In this document: positions 32,690-40,080 of the stretch, piece after piece
Layout of the letters: each line of letters starts with the position of its first letter
How positions within the stretch are numbered: position 1 is the first letter of the stretch
Source of the DNA: Bacteriovoracaceae bacterium UBA7695
Lineage (GTDB): Bacteria > Bdellovibrionota > Bacteriovoracia > Bacteriovoracales > Bacteriovoracaceae
Assembly (NCBI GenBank): GCA_002482685.1
Contig: DLGL01000078.1
Span: 1-40,080 of the forward strand
DNA: 40,080 bases
Direction of reading: 5' to 3'
The notes under the pieces: generated by a model
Seen by the model: the letters and a program-made list of their open reading frames with translations, nothing else
The model's database searches: none
Told to the model about the DNA's origin: nothing
Made by a program: the position numbers and the translations under genes

Positions 32690-33373
32690 CTATATGCGAA
32701 GAACGTAACCTAGGTTTTTAAGAGTTTTGATGTGTGTCGAAAACGGTTTAAGCTTACGGCGCAGGTTAGAAAAGTGGGTATCCAGGTTGTTGACCTCGAC
32801 ATGGACGTCTTTCCAGAGCATATGAATCAGGTCATCCTTGTGAATGACGCGGTTCGGGTTCTGAGAAAGTACTAAAAGTAATTGGTACTCTTTAGGGGTT
32901 AAACGAACGGCCTGGTTATTCAAAATCACCTGGTGACCATCAAGATCGATCACGAGATCTTTAAACTTAATCACTTTATTGTTTTGAAGGTTACGCTTGC
33001 TCAACTGAATACGGTTACGGATTCGAGCAATCAACTCTTCAGTCTGAACGGGCTTGATAAGAAAATCATCAGCACCAATTTCAAGACCACGAACACGAGC
33101 GCTGATATCAGAATCCCCAGTGAGAAAGAGCACGGGAAGATTTTGTTTGGCACGTTTTACTTCTTCATAAACCTGGAAACCATCTTTCCCTGGAATATGA
33201 AGATCTAATAGAATGGCGTCTGTGTGATTATTTCGGATAAACTCTAAACCTTTGTCGGGCTCTGTAAAAAGCTCAAGGCTGAATGAATCAGAAAGTGATC
33301 CAGAGAGAACCTCTAGTAGGTCACGGTTGTCGTCAATGATAGTTACATGCATACGATTTTTTTCCATTTCCAT
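32690..33373 (-). CDS. OmpR/PhoB-family response regulator
   Basis: 227 residues. Receiver: acidic pair D14-D15, phosphoacceptor D57 (ILLDLHIPGKDG), T85 (FLTGDS) and K107 (LIKP). The C-terminal winged helix (about 135-227) has RLTPKEYQLLLVLSQNPNRVI, HKDDLIHMLWK and VEVNNLDTHFSNLRRKL, the recognition helix region of OmpR-type proteins. No histidine kinase gene is adjacent, so it is an orphan. Starts at M1, M3 and M8 are all possible and none has a good Shine-Dalgarno site; the position given is the longest. Targets cannot be read from the sequence. Confidence 0.93.
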   Translation of the reverse strand: MEMEKNRMHVTIIDDNRDLLEVLSGSLSDSFSLELFTEPDKGLEFIRNNHTDAILLDLHIPGKDGFQVYEEVKRAKQNLPVLFLTGDSDISARVRGLEIGADDFLIKPVQTEELIARIRNRIQLSKRNLQNNKVIKFKDLVIDLDGHQVILNNQAVRLTPKEYQLLLVLSQNPNRVIHKDDLIHMLWKDVHVEVNNLDTHFSNLRRKLKPFSTHIKTLKNLGYVLRI

Positions 33374-33440
33374 ATATTAAGACGATTTAAGGTATAAACG
33401 TAACTCAAGAATTCTTAATCAATCTGACTCTGCTGCTAGA

Positions 33441-33469
33441 AACACAAAACCCCTTATAAATAAGGGGTT
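33441..33469 (-). terminator. rho-independent terminator of the FecR gene
   Basis: Nine-pair stem AACCCCTTA/TAAGGGGTT with a 4-base loop (33448-33469). On the minus strand it is followed by a T-rich tail. It lies 36 bases after the FecR stop, separating that unit from the response-regulator gene. Confidence 0.8.
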
Positions 33470-33505
33470 GAATGATCTTTATTTTGATGGCGGTACTATG
33501 TCAAG

Positions 33506-34543
33506 TTAGTAAGATTTAAGGTCATTGATGAGGTTTTCCAGCTCTTTCGTGTGCTTAGGCTGTGAAGCTTGTTCCATTCTTAAGGAATTGCTGAAATCTT
33601 CATCAATATTCATTTCATTACCAATGATTTTTGGCACTGAAGGGGCGGCCAGAGGCTTAACGGAAGCCGGAACCCGGACAAAGTGTGATACCGCAGAAGC
33701 CGCTCTAGTCTGAGAAACACCATAAAAACGGATCGGAACTGGTGTCGCTGGATATTTTTTTATCGTCACTTTCTTTTTAAAATAGCTTAAGGCCATGCCT
33801 TCTGAAGACGCTGGTACTCTGGCAGTTTCTGAAACTTTTCCATTTGTCATAAAGACAATCTTCCCTTTCGGAGCTTCCTGAACAGAAGCAATACTTCTCT
33901 GGGCTTCTGAAGAGGTCGGTTTTGCGTGCATCTTGGCCGGAAGAGATTTAAATTCTGCCAAAGACTGATTCAAAGATTCAAGACCAACCTTCGTAGGGCT
34001 GCGGGGCAGACCATTCTCAGTTTCAGGATCAATCAGGGTGAAACTTCCGCCCGGGACTGTGTATTTCATGTTCTTATCAAGAACATTTGAAACTTCCACT
34101 TCCCCATTCACAACCAGAACCTGCGTTTTAGAATTCGTTTGATCAAAGGTAGTAATGAACTCCCCTTTCCAGAAATCCACGTGTCCATTGGCGGTAGTGA
34201 GGGCCAGTGGATGACGGGCATTGAGAGATTGAATCCAGGTTTTTCCCTGTTTAAGCTGAACCGATTTATTAAAAAATTTCAGGTGAGCACCTTGAACCAT
34301 ATGATAAGTAGCATCGTAGTAATCATTAAGTGTGATGTCACCATCCTCACCGACCATTACTTCTGACTTGTCTTCAAGATGATCATTCATCTTTAAAGAT
34401 TTAGTCTTCCCTTCAGGAGTAATGACAAAGACCTGCCCCTTTACTGCAATCACCTGAGCCACTGGTTTTGCCATAACTGGCAAACTCAGCACGGCCAATG
34501 AGAGTAAAAGACTACTTTTTAACTTTGTAATTGATGTCTTCAT
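33506..34543 (-). CDS. FecR-domain exported protein
   Basis: 345 residues with signal peptide ending VMA-KP at about 25. A FecR domain fills about 28-160: VAQVIAVKGQVFVITPEG, MVGEDGDITLNDYYDATYHMVQGAHLKFF, ALTTANGHVDFWKGEFITTF and TQVLVVNGEVEVSNV. Lower-complexity Pro/Ala/Ser-rich sequence follows to residue 300. In this form (without iron-uptake partners) FecR domains act as periplasmic or surface modules of unknown ligand. Its start overlaps the TPR gene by 32 bases, so they are likely cotranslated. Confidence 0.85.
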   Translation of the reverse strand: MKTSITKLKSSLLLSLAVLSLPVMAKPVAQVIAVKGQVFVITPEGKTKSLKMNDHLEDKSEVMVGEDGDITLNDYYDATYHMVQGAHLKFFNKSVQLKQGKTWIQSLNARHPLALTTANGHVDFWKGEFITTFDQTNSKTQVLVVNGEVEVSNVLDKNMKYTVPGGSFTLIDPETENGLPRSPTKVGLESLNQSLAEFKSLPAKMHAKPTSSEAQRSIASVQEAPKGKIVFMTNGKVSETARVPASSEGMALSYFKKKVTIKKYPATPVPIRFYGVSQTRAASAVSHFVRVPASVKPLAAPSVPKIIGNEMNIDEDFSNSLRMEQASQPKHTKELENLINDLKSY

Positions 34544-35234
34544 AGTACCTGCTTAAGATTTTCCATTCTTCTGTATTTCTATATTTGAGTCTAAATTCTT
34601 CTACTGTTGCGAGAAATTTTTGATGCTCGCCCTGATTGTACTGCGCCAGAGCAAGCCATAATTTGGCCCCTCTATAAAACTCTGACTTGGGATGATTTTT
34701 TACAAGTTCTGAAAGATGTTTTGCAGACCAATCGTAGCGTTTACCTGTTTCAAAAGCAGCAACTCCCGCACCAAAAAGCACACGATCACTTACAAGTTGA
34801 TGTTTAGGAAAACGATGAATAAGCTCATTGTAAAACTGAGCTGACTTCTCATAATTTTTGAAATGTAACTCTTTCTCACCAATGGCAAGAAGCTTCTCCG
34901 GGGTCCACTTATAAATGTCGTAGCTTACAAGGTCTTCTGCATTTGCTTTAGGGATACTGGCAATCGCACGAGCAGCCGGGCCAGCTTGATGAGCAGGCGC
35001 TTTCACTTGAGCTGAATGATATTTGATTTTTGACTCGAGTTCAGAGATTTTAAATTGCTGTTCAGAAAGTTTCGCACTTAATAAGCGATTTTCTTTGGCC
35101 AGAGCAAGTGCTTTTTTCTCGAATTCATACTGTGCATTCCATTTGGTAAGAACAGACTTATCAAGCCCGCCATACTTCCACATGGAAAATACAAATCCGA
35201 ATGTTAAAAGAGAAAAAACAAATAGAGTCTTCAT
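34512..35234 (-). CDS. TPR-repeat envelope protein with membrane anchor and coiled coil
   Basis: 240 residues from the ATG at 35234. One N-terminal hydrophobic segment (MKTLFVFSLLTFGFVFSM), a coiled coil at about 35-70 (ALALAKENRLLSAKLSEQQF) and TPR-like repeats from 105 to the end (LLAIGEKELHFKNYEKSAQFYNELIHRFP, ELVKNHPKSEFYRGAKLWLALAQYNQGEHQKFL). This order resembles YbgF/CpoB-type periplasmic proteins. A longer frame from 35282 adds 16 polar residues before the hydrophobic segment and is less likely. Cotranscribed with the FecR gene; the pair is probably an envelope complex. Confidence 0.8.
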   Translation of the reverse strand: MKTLFVFSLLTFGFVFSMWKYGGLDKSVLTKWNAQYEFEKKALALAKENRLLSAKLSEQQFKISELESKIKYHSAQVKAPAHQAGPAARAIASIPKANAEDLVSYDIYKWTPEKLLAIGEKELHFKNYEKSAQFYNELIHRFPKHQLVSDRVLFGAGVAAFETGKRYDWSAKHLSELVKNHPKSEFYRGAKLWLALAQYNQGEHQKFLATVEEFRLKYRNTEEWKILSRYYEDINYKVKK

Positions 35235-35361
35235 CGCTTTGCCCTTGAGCTTAAGTTCATGACCACATTGTTTTATCGGCATGTAATTAATAACTCTTTA
35301 GCCATTTAGGGTTAAAGAATTTAGGTGGTTGTGCCGATAGGTATAATAGGAGTAAATAACT

Positions 35362-35784
35362 ATGTACTTACGAACACTTGGCCTCCTCACACTTCTTGTC
35401 ACTCAGGTGACTTTTGCCCAAGGCAGAGGTCCTGCTGTTGAAGATTTCGTAGGGATTGAAGTTGAAGAGACCACTAGCGTTCCTCAAGGCACAGAAGGAC
35501 TATTTAACTTCCAAAAAGACATACAAAAACTTGATGCAGACAAAAAATCAGTCGTAAATAATGCGCCTGTCTCAATTGAAAATGCCGCTCCAGGTATGGC
35601 AACGGCCGCCATGGCACTACTCTTTCTTCTAGGTTTACCGAGTATGATTTGGTTTATGATGATGAATCATCTTCGTCAAAAAGCGCATCAGGAAAGTGCT
35701 TCAAATATTGAGGTGCTCGAGAAATATCGGCGCGAAAGACAAGAATCCAAGAAGGCACAGGAAGAAATCAGAAAAGCTTCTTAA
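35362..35784 (+). CDS. small envelope protein with signal peptide and one membrane helix
   Basis: 140 residues. Signal peptide MYLRTLGLLTLLVTQVTFA, an acidic middle, then a membrane helix MATAAMALLFLLGLPSMIWFM at about 84-104 and a charged cytoplasmic helix rich in Lys, Glu and Arg (EKYRRERQESKKAQEEIRKAS). The topology is N-terminus outside, C-terminus inside. AGGAG lies 9 bases before the ATG. No family recognised. The end overlaps the convergent gene by four bases. Confidence 0.75.
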   Translation: MYLRTLGLLTLLVTQVTFAQGRGPAVEDFVGIEVEETTSVPQGTEGLFNFQKDIQKLDADKKSVVNNAPVSIENAAPGMATAAMALLFLLGLPSMIWFMMMNHLRQKAHQESASNIEVLEKYRRERQESKKAQEEIRKAS

Positions 35785-36419
35785 AGTCTCTCCCACTCCC
35801 CTTTGCCAAGATAGCGCATTATTCTCTGGATATGGTTGAATTCAACAATCACTTCACGGACTCCGTTTTTATCCAGGTCACGAATTTCGACGTCGTAGCT
35901 TTTGCGCCAATACTGATCGCGCTGTCCCTCTTTCTCATGGAAAAAATGAGGACCTTGAGTCAAGCGCATGGTTGAAAAATCGTTATCATCATAAGAAATA
36001 AGAAATATCCGGCCCGTTGATTCGAATCTTCGTCCAGCCGTTTTTCCCTCGTCCAGAAACAAAACCATAACTTTTGTTTTCTCGGAAATTTGCGCCAGTT
36101 TAATTTTATACAAAGAGCTCTCAGACCCCATGGCCAATAATTTAGCTTCAAAAACCTTTCTCTGAGAATTATCCCGAATCTCTATCCAATCCACTCCGTC
36201 CCGTTTCTGAGGCTGAATGATTTCATTAAACTGATCCCCGTTCAGGTCCACTGAATAAGAAGCACCTTTTACGTTGAACTGATGCTCATAGATATCTTTA
36301 GCTTCTTCCGTTAATTTCGGGAGTTCCCCATTCAATATCTGACGGTAATAGCGCTCATCCTGGGCCCAGGATGGGAGAGATAAGATGAAAATCAGGAAAA
36401 GTCCTAAATGCTGCACCAT
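35781..36419 (-). CDS. secreted protein with calcium-loop-like repeats
   Basis: 212 residues with signal peptide MVQHLGLFLIFILSLPSWA. Two stretches, VDLNGDQFNEIIQPQ and IRDLDKNGVREVIVEF, match the D-x-[DN]-x-D/N-G core of FG-GAP/VCBS-type repeats, which bind calcium in beta-propeller-like proteins. The rest is beta-rich (FEAKLLAMGSESSLYKIKLAQ). No enzyme motif seen. Convergent with the previous gene and 62 bases divergent from the next. Confidence 0.75.
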   Translation of the reverse strand: MVQHLGLFLIFILSLPSWAQDERYYRQILNGELPKLTEEAKDIYEHQFNVKGASYSVDLNGDQFNEIIQPQKRDGVDWIEIRDNSQRKVFEAKLLAMGSESSLYKIKLAQISEKTKVMVLFLDEGKTAGRRFESTGRIFLISYDDNDFSTMRLTQGPHFFHEKEGQRDQYWRKSYDVEIRDLDKNGVREVIVEFNHIQRIMRYLGKGEWERL

Positions 36420-36481
36420 GAGTCCATTGTAACTTAAAGGAGCGTTTGTTAATATGCCTTATCCACAGGGTAGGTTTTTAG

Positions 36482-37249
36482 ATGATTATTTCAATCGGTT
36501 TTGTCCGTTCAGCAAGTCAGGTCCTTATAAAAGAACTGGATTGGAACCAGAATTCACTTGAAAGTAAGCTTGTTGATGTCACTGATCTCCCGGATTTTAA
36601 CCTTCAGGCCCTTTTTATCGATGATAATGAGCACTTTAGCTCGATGGTAAGCCTTCTTGAAAAAGAGAAAGCTTTTTACCCTATCCTTGACGCCAAGGAT
36701 GAGTCTCTCGCCTTATCACAATTTGAGGCCCTCCCTGCCCAGGCATTCAGAGATCTATACCTCAAAGTTCAAGGCCGATGGAGCATGCATCAAAATTTTA
36801 GTTCTCTGGAAAATATCTGGAACATCACAAATCATTTCCGTGACCTCTGGAAAAAAGACCGCCTGAGTTTTTTTGAAGAAATGTTTTACTGGATGAAGAG
36901 AAATATTGGTGCCACTGATCTCACCATTATTTTTAATGATGTCATTAAATCTGAAGAGAAAGATGAGAACAATGAAAAAAAAGAGAGACCCAAATTAGTT
37001 CAATCACTTTTAAGTGGTGCTAAAAAAGGTAATTTTCAGCAAGGCGGCCCAAAAGAAAAAGAGCTGATGCAGGTTTATCTCGATAAGTTTCACGATGTGT
37101 TTGAGATCACAGAATTTCACCCGACAAAAGGTCAGTTCGTTGCTACAGCTCAGATTGAACGAAGCCCGATAATTTTCATGGCCCGTACAGCACAATTAAA
37201 TCAACTTCAACGCTCACTACTGGCCGCTCTCTTTAACGGTCTCCAATAG
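36482..37249 (+). CDS. cytoplasmic protein of unknown function
   Basis: 255 residues without signal peptide or membrane segment. It is acidic and helical, with a polar linker rich in Glu and Lys (KSEEKDENNEKKERPKLV) at about 160-177. Aromatic residues cluster at FFEEMFYWMKRNIG. No family recognised. It is 5 bases before the OprB-type porin gene on the same strand and probably cotranscribed. The start is the first ATG after a T-rich stretch and has no strong ribosome-binding site. Confidence 0.7.
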   Translation: MIISIGFVRSASQVLIKELDWNQNSLESKLVDVTDLPDFNLQALFIDDNEHFSSMVSLLEKEKAFYPILDAKDESLALSQFEALPAQAFRDLYLKVQGRWSMHQNFSSLENIWNITNHFRDLWKKDRLSFFEEMFYWMKRNIGATDLTIIFNDVIKSEEKDENNEKKERPKLVQSLLSGAKKGNFQQGGPKEKELMQVYLDKFHDVFEITEFHPTKGQFVATAQIERSPIIFMARTAQLNQLQRSLLAALFNGLQ

Positions 37250-37254
37250 TTTAG

Positions 37255-38376
37255 ATGAACATATTCTTTGGTCTATATCTAACAATCGCACTACTCTCTG
37301 TGTGCCCTGGATTTCTTTGGGCACAGGTTAAAACGGATCTTTTTTATACCCATGATTACATCTCTAATACTGGCGGGCTAAAGGCCGGCCCCAGAAATAT
37401 TGGGGCAATCGATATCTATTTTGAAACTGACTTCTCCCAATATTCTAGTGTTCCCGGAAGAATGCAACTCCACTACAACCATATCGGGCCAAACGATCAG
37501 CGCGGGGCCATTGGTGATCTCCAGTACGCTTCAAATATAGATATGCCGGCGCAAGTGGACCGGATCGTCGATTTTTATTACGAGCATGAATTCAGTGAAA
37601 AATTTCAGGCCCTAATTGGAATCCACGATATTTGCATGGAATTTAATGTTACGGAGAGCTCGCTAAATTTTTTAAACTCTTCATTTGGCGTAAATGCAGA
37701 ATTTGCTTATTCAGGAGTAAATGGTCCTTCCCTTTATCCACTGACGAGTTTGGGCGCCAGAACTTTATACCAATTCAGTGAAGAGCTTTCCCTTCGGACA
37801 GGAATTTATGATGCCGATCCCGGTGGCACGAAAACCTATCGGAGCTTCCACTCTGATATTGGTTGGCGGGAAGGGTTTATGCACCTTTCAGAACTGGCCT
37901 TTCAGACTGATGATCAGAAGTGGGCCATAGCGGGTTGGAATTATTCCAGGGCACAGGAGAAGATTGGAACGAATCTCTCTGCAACTGCATATGGCTCCTA
38001 TCTGATTATGGAAAAGGAGATGTCTGAAAAAATAAATATATTTCTGCGCTACGGCTGGGCCAATCCTCTGGCCAATCAGATCCAGTCAAATTCAGCGGCG
38101 GGCATGACCTACAGTGGGATACTTCAGAAGAAAAAAGATCTCGATGAAATAGGCTTGGGTGTGAGTCAGGCACATTTCTCAAGACCGTTTATGAAAGAGC
38201 TCCATCCTGCTGAAGATTTTTATTCAAATGAGACGGCCTATGAAACATATTATCACTTTACGCCGATGGAGCACTTATCTCTTCGACCGGATGTTCAGTA
38301 CATCACAAATCCGGCGGGATCGAGAGTTTTGAGAAATGCCTGGGCGATGGGTTTTAGAACCGTCATTAACCTTTGA
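37255..38376 (+). CDS. OprB-type carbohydrate porin
   Basis: 373 residues with signal peptide ending WA-QVKTD. The order of motifs matches the OprB family: an early strand with TGGLKAGPRNIGAIDIYFETD, then AEFAYSGVNGPSLYPLTSLGART, which has the conserved 'psyp.aalGar' turn after the middle of OprB barrels, and a C-terminal series of strands ending FRTVINL. OprB porins pass monosaccharides across the outer membrane. A small upstream gene of unknown function is 5 bases away. The 3' end overlaps the convergent CNNM gene by 11 bases. Confidence 0.85.
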   Translation: MNIFFGLYLTIALLSVCPGFLWAQVKTDLFYTHDYISNTGGLKAGPRNIGAIDIYFETDFSQYSSVPGRMQLHYNHIGPNDQRGAIGDLQYASNIDMPAQVDRIVDFYYEHEFSEKFQALIGIHDICMEFNVTESSLNFLNSSFGVNAEFAYSGVNGPSLYPLTSLGARTLYQFSEELSLRTGIYDADPGGTKTYRSFHSDIGWREGFMHLSELAFQTDDQKWAIAGWNYSRAQEKIGTNLSATAYGSYLIMEKEMSEKINIFLRYGWANPLANQIQSNSAAGMTYSGILQKKKDLDEIGLGVSQAHFSRPFMKELHPAEDFYSNETAYETYYHFTPMEHLSLRPDVQYITNPAGSRVLRNAWAMGFRTVINL

Positions 38377-39406
38377 AGTTAATTTTACTTCTTTGAGAAA
38401 GCATTTTAGAAACCTTAGTCTGATCAGAATTATCGTAGATATCACCCACAACTTCTTCCAATACTCCCTCGATCGTTATAATTCCTACAAATTTTCCATG
38501 CTCTTCAACTACGGCCATATGACTATGCTTGGCCTGAAGTTTAAGAAAAGCTTCAAGAACTTTTTCAGATACATTGACCTCAACCGCAGGCCTTAAGATA
38601 CTTTGCCAAGGCAAGAGCGTCTTGCGAGTCAGGTCAGGGAGCTCTTTTACATTTAGGATACCAACCAGAACATCCTCATCAATAACTGGAAAGCGGGAAT
38701 GGGGAGTACTTGCCATTTTTCTTCGAACCTCTTCTTCTGAATCACCGAAGTTCATGTAAATTACCTGATCCCAAGGAAGCATCGATTTACGAACCTTTTC
38801 AGATTTCAAATTAACAAGGTTCTGGACAAATTTCTGATGGTAAGGCGGAAGGTTTCCTATATCAATCGTTTCACCCATGCTTTCGTCTTCTGACACCGTG
38901 ACGCCCAGGCCGATTTTTTTCAAAAGATAGTTGGTTGAGACTTCAAGGAAAGTCACAATTGGTGACAAAAGTTGATCAATAAAACTTAAGACACTCGTGC
39001 CAAGGCCCAAAACTTTTAATGGATGCTTAAGTGCAATTGTTTTGGGGACAAGTTCACCAAAGACAACACTGAAATAGGTAAGAGGTAAAATGACAACAGT
39101 TACAGCAATAGCTTCAGCAATAGACCGACTGAGACCATAATTTTCTACGATCCAGGGTTCAAGAGATTCGACAGCACCAGTACCTCCGACAGCAGCAGCG
39201 ATGGCTCCTACGAGAGTGATTCCAATTTGAATTACTGAGAGGGTTCTTTCTGGTCTTTTTTTAAAGAGAATAATTTTCTGAAAAGTTGCTCCGCCCTCAT
39301 CAAGCTCGGCGAGTTCGTCCTTTGAAATTGTGACAAAGGCCATTTCGTAGGCAGAAAAAAAAGCGTTAATGGCCAGGCAAACGGCGACGATAAAAAAGTC
39401 TAACAT
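38366..39406 (-). CDS. CNNM/CorC-family membrane protein (DUF21 + CBS pair)
   Basis: 346 residues. The DUF21 domain has membrane helices at about 1-24, 55-78, 95-118 and 133-160, with SAYEMAFVTI and the conserved GELVPKTIAL (117-126). A CBS pair follows (about 205-325; LVGILNVKELP, FVGIITIEGVLEEVVGDI). The usual C-terminal CorC_HlyC domain is missing: the protein ends about 20 residues after the second CBS. Such proteins are linked to magnesium or cobalt efflux, but transport is not visible from the sequence. 6 bases separate it from the PhzF-like remnant. Confidence 0.9.
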   Translation of the reverse strand: MLDFFIVAVCLAINAFFSAYEMAFVTISKDELAELDEGGATFQKIILFKKRPERTLSVIQIGITLVGAIAAAVGGTGAVESLEPWIVENYGLSRSIAEAIAVTVVILPLTYFSVVFGELVPKTIALKHPLKVLGLGTSVLSFIDQLLSPIVTFLEVSTNYLLKKIGLGVTVSEDESMGETIDIGNLPPYHQKFVQNLVNLKSEKVRKSMLPWDQVIYMNFGDSEEEVRRKMASTPHSRFPVIDEDVLVGILNVKELPDLTRKTLLPWQSILRPAVEVNVSEKVLEAFLKLQAKHSHMAVVEEHGKFVGIITIEGVLEEVVGDIYDNSDQTKVSKMLSQRSKINFKG

Positions 39407-39412
39407 AGCTTG

Positions 39413-39550
39413 TTATATCTCACCTGTGGCCCATTTTGTAACTAGTCCCTCAAGGTGAATTCCATATTTATTCCAAGATAATCCAATTTCTGAAGGTCGA
39501 CCCATCTCAGAGCCTTGGTAAATCTTAATATTACCTGAAGGCTCCCCCAT
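39413..39550 (-). pseudogene. PhzF-family C-terminal remnant
   Basis: A 45-codon frame (ATG at 39550, TAA at 39413) that reads IKIYQGSEMGRPSEIGLSW and ends WATGEI. This agrees with the C-terminal motif of PhzF-family isomerases, which typically read 'EQG.eMGRPS.i' followed about 20 residues later by 'v.eGel'. The remaining 85-90% of a PhzF protein is absent: 5 bases upstream is the complete HIT gene in another frame, and the remnant's frame is closed by TGA inside it. A decayed copy left after a deletion is the likely explanation. Expression as a short peptide cannot be excluded. Confidence 0.55.
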
Positions 39551-39555
39551 AAATT

Positions 39556-39906
39556 TCACCGTCCAAACCCACGCAACTGCTCACCACCCAAAAGATGAAA
39601 GTGTGTGTGAAAAACAGTCTGTCCTGCATGGGCCCCCATATTTGTGACAACTCTGAAGCCTGTCTGATCCAAGCCTTCTTTGATTGAAACTTCTCTGATG
39701 GCAGCATAGATCTCTGCAATCTGCGTGGGCCCAGTGGACACCATATCATTCACATTTTCAGTATGATGTTTATGGATGAATAGATAATGATTTTTTGCTG
39801 ACGGTTGAAGGTCTTTGAAGCCCAGTACTTGCTCATTTTCAAAAATTTTGGTTGAAGGAATGGTTCCAGAAACAATTTTACAAAAGATGCAATCTTGATT
39901 TTTCAT
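39556..39906 (-). CDS. HIT-family nucleotide-binding protein (HinT type)
   Basis: 116 residues, the length of HinT proteins. The histidine triad HTHFHLLGG (H100, H102, H104) is at the C-terminus; CIFCKI (C6, C9) gives the zinc-type N-terminus; KDLQPSAKNHYLFIHKHH is the conserved substrate loop. Purine nucleoside phosphoramidates are the typical substrates. It follows murA by 4 bases on the same strand, an operon arrangement that looks coincidental. Confidence 0.95.
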   Translation of the reverse strand: MKNQDCIFCKIVSGTIPSTKIFENEQVLGFKDLQPSAKNHYLFIHKHHTENVNDMVSTGPTQIAEIYAAIREVSIKEGLDQTGFRVVTNMGAHAGQTVFHTHFHLLGGEQLRGFGR

Positions 39907-39910
39907 GAAT

Positions 39911-40080
39911 CTATCCTTTGACTCGTTGAATTTTGGCCCCTAATTTTGTGAGCTTTTCATCAATTTTTTCATACCCGCGGTCGAGATGATAAACCCGTTG
40001 AATTTCTGTCTGACCAGAAGCCACTAAGGCGCAAAGGATAAGGGCGGCCGAAGCGCGGAGGTCGGTGCACATAACCGGCG
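39911..40080 (-). CDS. murA: UDP-N-acetylglucosamine 1-carboxyvinyltransferase (3' end only)
   Basis: The last 55 codons of a gene that enters from the right edge. The sequence PVMCTDLRASAALILCALVA, then RVYHLDRGYEKIDEKLTKLGA, is the MurA C-terminus (consensus 'v.atDLRASaaLv.agL', 'riyHldRGYe.i..KL..lGA.i.rv'). It transfers enolpyruvate to UDP-GlcNAc, the first committed step of peptidoglycan synthesis. Stop TAG at 39911. The catalytic Cys loop lies outside the window. Confidence 0.95.
   Translation of the reverse strand, partial: PVMCTDLRASAALILCALVASGQTEIQRVYHLDRGYEKIDEKLTKLGAKIQRVKG

Noticed and set aside
33407..33416. AAGAATTCTT palindrome upstream of the response regulator gene
   Set aside because: Short and AT-rich; likely by chance, and no second copy seen.
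35342..35347. Perfect TATAAT upstream of the small envelope protein gene
   Set aside because: No -35 box at proper spacing, and a start there would leave the AGGAG ribosome-binding site outside the transcript.
39531..39749. 72-codon minus-strand frame overlapping the HIT gene
   Set aside because: Shifted-frame shadow of the HIT gene, which has all family motifs in its own frame.
1..40080. CRISPR arrays, insertion sequences, integrases or phage genes
   Set aside because: Scanned for by eye; no regularly spaced repeats, transposase motifs or attachment-site duplications seen.

Overview
The window looks like chromosomal sequence from a moderately AT-rich Gram-negative bacterium (roughly 42% GC by eye). 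The best guess is the predatory Bdellovibrionota, class Bacteriovoracia or a relative. That rests on gene style rather than a marker match: many small lipoproteins and secreted proteins of unknown function, FecR/TPR proteins, a FlgT/CsgG-like lipoprotein, an exported Mn-type superoxide dismutase and CNNM/HIT/MurA housekeeping genes, packed densely and often overlapping by ATGA or TAATG. I see no phage, insertion sequence, integrase, CRISPR array or rRNA, and no gene-free stretch above 300 bases.

Layout. 1-626: start of an ABC exporter (cut by the window edge). 725-799: tRNA-Val(GAC) with an unusual C33. 841-3567: a methyltransferase converging on a tetR-SRPBCC-GST operon, whose promoter carries the TetR operator in its spacer and appears leaderless. 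3647-7194: flavin reductase, two convergent paralogous lipoproteins, exported SOD and an HEXXH lipoprotein. 7137-8701: a MotA/TolQ/ExbB-type channel gene coupled to a gene for a membrane-anchored von Willebrand A protein, a stator-like pair. 8760-12619: ilvE, alkC, a Na+/H+ antiporter and a ferredoxin. 12734-15481: phosphohexomutase, queC and a small secreted basic protein. 15517-22779: dnaE heading an operon with a secreted protein, a FlgT-like lipoprotein and a degenerate HD-GYP regulator. 22980-25517: a small membrane protein, the methionine-salvage trio mtnB-mtnD-mtnC and a lipoprotein. 25551-28192: four coupled envelope genes (two lipoproteins, one YtkA/FixH-like, and two outer-membrane-type proteins), possibly metal-related. 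28220-29630: a glutamine amidotransferase and a secreted protein. 29632-32680: guaB-guaA, with a perfect 32-base palindrome against the guaB start codon. 32690-35234: OmpR-type regulator, FecR protein and TPR protein. 35362-38376: small envelope proteins and an OprB-type porin. 38366-40080: CNNM-type membrane protein, a 45-codon remnant resembling the PhzF C-terminus, a HIT protein and the end of murA.

A recurring theme is RNA structure over ribosome-binding sites. At guaB, at the antiporter gene and at mtnB, the Shine-Dalgarno sequence lies in the 3' arm of a hairpin. Guanine nucleotide synthesis, ion homeostasis and methionine salvage could therefore be controlled at initiation of translation. 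The least described protein-level candidates are the channel/VWA pair (7137-8701) and the four-gene envelope operon (25551-28192). All family calls come from reading motifs, with no database search.
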